Shown here in pieces: positions 59,335 through 64,000 of a stretch of 64,000 nt of DNA (position 1 is its first letter; each line of letters opens with the position of its first letter). The DNA is from Asanoa sp. WMMD1127 (lineage in GTDB: Bacteria > Actinomycetota > Actinomycetes > Mycobacteriales > Micromonosporaceae): contig NZ_JARUBP010000001.1 in the NCBI RefSeq assembly GCF_029626225.1, forward strand, positions 7,502,001 through 7,566,000. Reading direction: 5' to 3'. The notes under the pieces were generated by a model, which saw nothing but the letters and a program-made list of their open reading frames with translations, searched no databases and had not been told where the DNA came from. A program made the position numbers and the translations under genes.

Positions 59335-60490
59335 CCACCACGCCCTCGGCGTGCAGGGCGGCGCACTCGTCGGCGGAGAGGCCCAGCTCGGCCAGGATCG
59401 TGGCGGTGTGCGCGCCGGCGCGCGGCGCCGGGCCGGGCAGCGGCGGCGCCTCCGGCACGGCGGCCGGGTCGGCGGTGAACCGCGGCGTCGGCGTCACCTG
59501 CGTGCCGCCGGGCCGGTCGGGCACGGGCGCGTAGAGGTCACGGGCCGCCGCCTGCGGCGCCACCGGCGCCTCCCCCAGCTCCAGCACCGGCGTCACGCAC
59601 GCGTCGGTGCCGGCGAACCGTTGCGCCCACTCGTCGCGGGTGGCCTCCGCGAACGCCGCGGTCAGCGCCGCCCGCAACGCCGGCCAGCGCGCCGGGTCGC
59701 GGTGTGCGGCCACCAGGTCGGGCTCGTCGCCCAGGCCGAGCCCGGCCAGCAGCGCCAGGAAGAACCGCTGCTCGATCGAGCCGACCGCGACCCAGCCGCC
59801 GTCCGCGCAGCGGTAGACGTCGTAGTAGGGGCAGCCGGTGTCGATCAGGTTGGTGCCCCGCTCGTCGGACCAGCGCCCGATCGCCCGGAAGCCCTGCACC
59901 ATCGCCAGCAGCGAGGTCGTGCCGTCGTGCACGTTGGCGTCGACCACCCGGCCGCCGCCCGCCCAGAGCGCGCACATGATGCCGTAGACGAGGTAGAGCG
60001 AGCCGCCGCCGAAGTCGCCGACCAGGTTCATCGGCGGCTGGGGCGGCCCGCCGGCCCGGCCGATCGCGGCGAGCGCGCCGGTCAGGCTGATGTAGTTGAT
60101 GTCGTGCCCGGCCGCCCCGGCCAGCGGGCCGGACTGCCCCCAACCGCTCATCCGGGCGTAGACCAGGCTCGGCCGGACCGCGAGGCACGGCACCGGCCCG
60201 ATGCCCAGCCGCTCCGCGACCCCAGGCCGGAAACTTTCCACGAGTACGTCGGCCCGGGCCACCAGTCGCAGCAGCACCTCGACGCCCGCGGGCGCCTTGA
60301 GATCGAGCGCGATCGACCGCCGGCCCCGGTCGACCACCGGGTTGAGCAGGTATTCCGCGGGCGGTCCGGCGATCCGGTCGACCCGGATCACGTCGGCGCC
60401 CATGTCGGCGAGGAGCATCGCGGCGTGCGGCGCCGGACCGATGCCGGCGAGTTCGATGACACTCAAGCCGGTGAGCGGGCCACTGGACAT
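59327..60490 (-). CDS. Class III CoA transferase (CaiB/BaiF, AMACR-like)
   Basis: 387 residues: [34 protein letters not shown] at the N-terminus, [29 protein letters not shown] and MSGWGQSGP, then [17 protein letters not shown]. Strongly like alpha-methylacyl-CoA racemase, which inverts 2-methyl-acyl-CoA in branched fatty acid degradation. The catalytic Asp expected in the conserved GHD region is present (GHDIN). ATG 60490. Confidence 0.9.
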   Translation of the reverse strand: MSSGPLTGLSVIELAGIGPAPHAAMLLADMGADVIRVDRIAGPPAEYLLNPVVDRGRRSIALDLKAPAGVEVLLRLVARADVLVESFRPGVAERLGIGPVPCLAVRPSLVYARMSGWGQSGPLAGAAGHDINYISLTGALAAIGRAGGPPQPPMNLVGDFGGGSLYLVYGIMCALWAGGGRVVDANVHDGTTSLLAMVQGFRAIGRWSDERGTNLIDTGCPYYDVYRCADGGWVAVGSIEQRFFLALLAGLGLGDEPDLVAAHRDPARWPALRAALTAAFAEATRDEWAQRFAGTDACVTPVLELGEAPVAPQAAARDLYAPVPDRPGGTQVTPTPRFTADPAAVPEAPPLPGPAPRAGAHTATILAELGLSADECAALHAEGVVAS

Positions 60491-60502
60491 GGACGGTTGG
60501 CC

Positions 60503-61199
60503 TTAAGCTGAAGGGACTGGGGCCGGGCGTCGGGACGGGCGTCCGGCCCCAGGCCCGCGTGGCCGGGTCAGGCGCAGGCACCGCACGCCGAGATGCAGCA
60601 GCAGGCCATAGCCGGGCAGCGGGGTCACCGCGTCCCGCCAGGAGAGCCCGCCGGGCGCGCCCAGCATCAGGAAGACGCTGCTCACCATCATCCCGAGCAC
60701 GGTGGCGACCGCGGCGGCGCCGACGACCCGCACCAGGGCGAGCGGCGAGGCCGCGCGCCGGGCCAGCCAGCGCAGCACCAGCAGGGCGACCGCGAAGCCG
60801 ACCCCCGCGGCGACCAGGAAGATGTCGGTGGCGTGGGCCAGGTTGTAGGTAGCCGGGCCCCGGCACGACGCCACTGCTGCCGGCGCGCCACACCAGCGTG
60901 GTCCCGGCCATCACCAGCGGCAGCGCGACCGCGAACACCCAGGCGGTGCGCCAGGCCTGCGCCACGGCGAGCTCGGCCTGGAAGTCCGGTGCCACGTCGG
61001 GCACCGCACCGAACTCGGCGACCGCCTGCCGCTCGGCGTCGGCCGGGCTCACCCCGGGCGACTCCGCGCGCATCGCGTCGGCCGCGTCGTGCAGCCCGGC
61101 CCGGACCTCGACGATCATGTCGGCCTTGCGCCGGCGCGGCCCGTGCAACCGGCGGTCGAGCTCACGCACGTAGCTGTCGATCGCCGTCACGCGATCCAT
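60503..61199 (-). pseudogene. Permease-prefix-domain membrane protein, frameshifted
   Basis: N-terminal part MDRVTAIDSYVRELDRRLHG and DMIVEVRAGLHDAADAM matches permease_prefix-type helical domains; a membrane helix follows. At about 60854-60860 (GGGGCCCGG run) the frame breaks: PATYNLAHATDIFLVAAGVGFAVA and two further helices continue one nucleotide out of phase. Deleting one C restores a protein of about 230 residues. Homopolymer error or genuine mutation. ATG 61199. Confidence 0.75.
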
Positions 61200-61217
61200 T
61201 GTGCCGGGTTTTCCGGT

Positions 61218-61940
61218 TCAGCGGGTGCGGGCCTGGTAGAGCTCCGTGTCGACGGCGACGCGGACCTCGCCGTCGAGGCGGGCCAGGATGTCGGCGAACA
61301 GGGCCGATCGGGTCTCCGGCGGCAGGGCCGCGTACGCCGATCGGGTGGCCAGGGTGGCGACGAAGTCCACGGTGGGCAGTGCCACCTGCCAGCGGTAGAC
61401 GTGCGAGTCGCGGTGGGCCAGGCCGTGGATGCCCGGCCAGGGCGGCGGGTCCGGCAGCATCTGCCGGTCGAAGGGGATCCGCGGCGCGTGGGCGCGGTGC
61501 GCGGCCCGGATCTCCTCGCTCACCGCCTCGTCGATGGTGCGTTCCCTGTTCCAGAACAGGGCGATCACCCCGCCGGGGGTGACCGCCTCGGCCGCCTTGC
61601 GCCAGCGGACCGCCGGGTCGACCCGGTGCCAGGCCTGGGCGCTGAACAGCAACCCGAAGCGGCGTTCCGGCGTGTAGCCCTCGAACCTGCCGACGTGCAC
61701 CGTGACCGGCGCACCGGCCACCCGGCGGCGCAGCACGGCGGCCAGCCGTTCGTTGGGTTCGACCGCGGTGATCGGCACGCCCCGGGCGACGAACTTCATC
61801 GTCGCCCGGCCGCTGCCGGCACCGACCTCGAGGGCCGGCCGGCCGTCGAGCCGGGCGTAGGCCAGGACGTCGCCGACCAGTTGGTCCGGGTAGCCGAGCC
61901 GGAGCCGGTCGCGGCGTAGCCGCTCTGGCACTTCTGTCAC
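61218..61940 (-). CDS. Class I SAM-dependent methyltransferase
   Basis: 240 residues. SAM-binding motif I ALEVGAGSGRATMKFV (about 36-51), acidic motif II AVEPNERL, and the FSAQAWHRVDP segment. The C-terminal half resembles small-molecule methyltransferases (SnoaL/UbiE-like). GTG 61940. Substrate unknown. It ends 18 nt from the permease-prefix gene start. Confidence 0.88.
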   Translation of the reverse strand: MTEVPERLRRDRLRLGYPDQLVGDVLAYARLDGRPALEVGAGSGRATMKFVARGVPITAVEPNERLAAVLRRRVAGAPVTVHVGRFEGYTPERRFGLLFSAQAWHRVDPAVRWRKAAEAVTPGGVIALFWNRERTIDEAVSEEIRAAHRAHAPRIPFDRQMLPDPPPWPGIHGLAHRDSHVYRWQVALPTVDFVATLATRSAYAALPPETRSALFADILARLDGEVRVAVDTELYQARTR

Positions 61941-62006
61941 CCGTCGTACCTATCATCCCGACCGCCATCCGCGCGATCCGGTACCGAACACTAAAATCGG
62001 CGGACC

Positions 62007-63038
62007 ATGCGCTACGCGATGTTGATCCTGCCGTCCGCCAACCGGGTCTACGCCGACTCGGCCGTCGACCTCACCGCCGCCGAGCTGGAGATCTTCGCCG
62101 GCGCGGTGCTCGCCGGCGGGGTCGCCGACATCGCCGCCGAGGAGATCGCCGGTGTCCCCTACGTGACCTTTTCCGCGTCACTCGATGAGCGCGACACCCG
62201 GTTCCTGGCCAACCTGTCGTCGATCTACGCGCTGTTCGCGGTCGAGGGCGACCTGCTGCGCCCGATCGCGCTGCGTCGGCTGGACCGCTTCGACGACGAC
62301 CTCGTCACCATCCCGAAGTACGCCGGCAAGACCAACGAGCAGTTCACCAAGCTGCTGCTCAACACCACCCTGATGGGATCGGCGTTCGCGGGCGGGATGC
62401 TCGACCGGCGGCTCACGGTGTTGGACCCGCTGGCCGGCCGCGGCACCACCCTCCACCAGGCGATGATGTACGGCTACGACGCGTACGGCGTGGACCGCGA
62501 CCAGAAGGACTTCGAGGCGTACGGCGCGTTCATCCAGCGCTGGCTCAAGGAGAAGCGGGTCAAACACAAGGCCGAGCAGGGGCCCGTGCGGCGCAACCGG
62601 CAGGTGGTCGGCCGCCGGTTGCAGATCACGCTGGCCGCCAGCAAGGCCGACTACAAGGCGGCCGACACCCAGCGGATCGACATGGTCAACGCCGACACCA
62701 CCCGGACGCTGGAGTTCTGGAAGCCGGGCTCGGTCGACCTCGTGGTCGCCGACGCGCCCTACGGCGTGCAGCACGGCAGCCGCACCGCCGAGCGGGGCCT
62801 GGCCCGCGGCCCGCTGGAGCTGCTGCGGGCGGCCGCGCCGGTCTGGGCCGGCGTGCTGCGCCCCGGCGGCGCGCTCGGCCTGTCCTGGAACACGTTCGTG
62901 GCCGACCGGGCGGACGCGGCCGCGGTGCTCGCCGACGCCGGGCTCGAGGTGCTCGACACGCCGGCCCACCGTCGCCTCGCGCACCGCGTCGACCAGGCCA
63001 TCCGCCGCGACGTTCTGGTCGCCCGCAAGGGCGGCTAG
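62007..63038 (+). CDS. TRM11/UPF0020-like RNA methyltransferase
   Basis: 343 residues. THUMP-like N-terminal half (1-120) then a Rossmann methyltransferase: LDPLAGRGTT (about 139-148), YGVDRDQKDFEAY, and VVADAPYGVQ (249-254), a DPPY-type motif with Ala in the second position, as in tRNA G10 N2-methyltransferases. ATG 62007, divergent from the neighbouring methyltransferase. The 3' end overlaps the convergent LLM gene by 4 nt. Confidence 0.86.
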   Translation: MRYAMLILPSANRVYADSAVDLTAAELEIFAGAVLAGGVADIAAEEIAGVPYVTFSASLDERDTRFLANLSSIYALFAVEGDLLRPIALRRLDRFDDDLVTIPKYAGKTNEQFTKLLLNTTLMGSAFAGGMLDRRLTVLDPLAGRGTTLHQAMMYGYDAYGVDRDQKDFEAYGAFIQRWLKEKRVKHKAEQGPVRRNRQVVGRRLQITLAASKADYKAADTQRIDMVNADTTRTLEFWKPGSVDLVVADAPYGVQHGSRTAERGLARGPLELLRAAAPVWAGVLRPGGALGLSWNTFVADRADAAAVLADAGLEVLDTPAHRRLAHRVDQAIRRDVLVARKGG

Positions 63039-63910
63039 CCGATCTCCGCCAGGCGGGGCACCACCCTCTCGCAGAACTCCGCCGTCCAGGCGACGGGATC
63101 GGGGCCGTGCGGCACCATCTCGACCAGCTCGACGCCGAGCTTGACGTAACCCTCCATGTCGGACAGGAACTGGTCGGTCTCGCTGACCGGCTTGCCGCGG
63201 CCGATGATGGTCCGCTGGATCTCGCTCGGGTCGCGGCCGACCGCCGCGCAGTGCTCGTCCAGCACCCGGAGCTTGTGCGCGATCTGCTCGTGGCTCTCGG
63301 CGAACAGGTTGCAGGCGTCCGCGTACCGCGCGACCAGGCGCAGTGTCTTCTTCTCGCCCATGCCGCCGACCAGGATGCGCGGGCGGGGGTCGGAGATCGG
63401 CGGCGGCACGCAGATGGTCTCGGCCAGCCGGTAGTGCCGGCCCTCGAACGGCCCGTCCTCCGGCGACCACATCTGCCGGCAGATCCGCAGCGTCTCCTCG
63501 AGCCGCTCGAACCGCTCGGCGACCGGCGGGAACGGGACGCCCAGGGCCCGGTGCTCGCGCTCGTACCAGGCGGCGCCGACGCCGAGTGTCGCGCGGCCGC
63601 CGGAGAGCACGTCGAGCGTGGTGACGGTCTTGGCCAGCAGCCCGGGATGCCGGTAGGTCACGCCGGTGACCATCAGGCCGAGGTTGATCTGCCTGGTCAG
63701 TCCGGCGAGGAAGCCGAGGGCGGTGTAGCCCTCGAGCATGGGGTCGCGCGCGCCGCCACCGACGTGCTCCATCTGGAACCAGTGGTCCATCAGGGTGAAC
63801 GTGGCGCAGTTGCCCTCGTCGGCCGTGCGCGCCGTCGCCGCGAGCACGGGTGCGAGCGACTCCGGGCCGCCCGGCAGGCTGAAGTTGATGAAGTGGACAC
63901 CAGCGAGCAT
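63035..63910 (-). CDS. F420-type luciferase-like (LLM) oxidoreductase
   Basis: 291 residues, TIM barrel. VHFINFSLPGGPE at the N-terminus, then FTLMDHWFQMEHVGG and GGRATLGVGAAWYEREHRALG, typical of coenzyme-F420-dependent LLM class proteins. Uses F420H2 or FMNH2; substrate unknown. ATG 63910 with GGAGGA 10 nt upstream. A palindrome lies upstream of it. Confidence 0.87.
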   Translation of the reverse strand: MLAGVHFINFSLPGGPESLAPVLAATARTADEGNCATFTLMDHWFQMEHVGGGARDPMLEGYTALGFLAGLTRQINLGLMVTGVTYRHPGLLAKTVTTLDVLSGGRATLGVGAAWYEREHRALGVPFPPVAERFERLEETLRICRQMWSPEDGPFEGRHYRLAETICVPPPISDPRPRILVGGMGEKKTLRLVARYADACNLFAESHEQIAHKLRVLDEHCAAVGRDPSEIQRTIIGRGKPVSETDQFLSDMEGYVKLGVELVEMVPHGPDPVAWTAEFCERVVPRLAEIG

Positions 63911-63932
63911 CGGGGGGTCATCCTCCTGGGGG

Positions 63933-63946
63933 GTCGGTAAACCGAC
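63933..63946. promoter_or_regulatory. Palindrome upstream of the LLM gene
   Basis: GTCGGT-AA-ACCGAC, a perfect 6-bp inverted repeat 23 nt before the start. It resembles TetR-type operators, but no TetR gene is in the window. Confidence 0.4.
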
Positions 63947-64000
63947 GTTATCCCCGCGAACGACCGGCCGCGACCGACGACGTCTATCGTTGGCGGCCGT

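Noticed and set aside
1-64000. tRNA or rRNA genes
   Set aside because: No cloverleaf with TTCRANT-type arm or rRNA blocks was recognised by eye on either strand; a tRNAscan run would settle this.

Overview
The window looks like chromosomal DNA from a high-GC filamentous actinomycete, most likely Micromonosporaceae or a close relative. The reasons are very strong G/C bias at third codon positions, many GTG starts and 4-nt GTGA/ATGA gene overlaps, a lysine-rich histone-H1-like protein, coenzyme F420 genes (NADPH:F420 reductase-like, F420-type luciferase-like oxidoreductase), and a glnE/glnA2/panB/RNaseH-zinc ribbon-Nif3 gene content that is also found close together in mycobacteria. Taxon is inferred from protein style, not from a marker search.

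Layout. 0-17 kb is core metabolism: glutamine synthetase adenylyltransferase with a class-I amidotransferase, an LD-carboxypeptidase, an orphan nitrate-sensor-type membrane protein, a sensor kinase/response regulator pair with an ABC-2 exporter, glnA2, nadE, panB, a metal/cobalamin receptor, an F420 reductase and an RNB ribonuclease. 17-23 kb holds small regulators and accessory genes: H1-like protein, MarR, aldo/keto reductase, ArsR-CDF metal efflux pair, PadR-DUF1048-DUF1048 operon, and the first copy of a deoxyribosyltransferase-like gene. 23-32 kb holds a secreted GH18 chitinase, a DUF3311/sodium-solute symporter pair and a DUF2975/XRE pair (each with a perfect hairpin burying the Shine-Dalgarno sequence), a 13-bp GC-rich tandem repeat, a TauE/SafE permease, the RNase P RNA gene rnpB, and a second, inverted copy of the deoxyribosyltransferase-like gene. 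32-38.6 kb holds the RNase H/phosphatase-zinc ribbon-Nif3 operon and an XRE/flavoprotein/prim-pol group.

38.9-45 kb is a five-gene minus-strand run: DUF1800, Tat-type DUF1501, ferric-reductase-like membrane flavoprotein, extracytoplasmic FMN-binding protein, and ApbE, which attaches the FMN. It reads as a trans-membrane flavin electron conduit. 45-53.7 kb is a sulfur-assimilation island: an aliphatic-sulfonate ABC transporter with its own Rrf2 regulator, a YeiH-type sulfate exporter preceded by a 32-residue membrane protein, an FAD protein, a methanethiol-oxidase (SBP56) relic and its membrane partner. Three intergenic sites share the pattern CCTA-N9-TAGG and probably bind the local Rrf2 protein. 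Within this island ssuD and SBP56 are internally deleted and a peptidoglycan-binding gene is frameshifted, so the system appears to be decaying, or this stretch of the assembly is faulty. 53.7-64 kb returns to housekeeping: septum-formation protein, GNAT, EamA exporter, TipAS-type MerR regulator, YbaK deacylase, zwf, aroQ, class III CoA transferase, two methyltransferases and an F420-type oxidoreductase.

I saw no tRNA, rRNA, CRISPR array, transposase, integrase or prophage. The strongest candidates for something not yet described are the Rrf2/CCTA-N9-TAGG sulfur regulon with its small membrane protein, the paired SD-burying hairpins at 25.5 and 27.5 kb, and the DUF1800/DUF1501-coupled flavin conduit.
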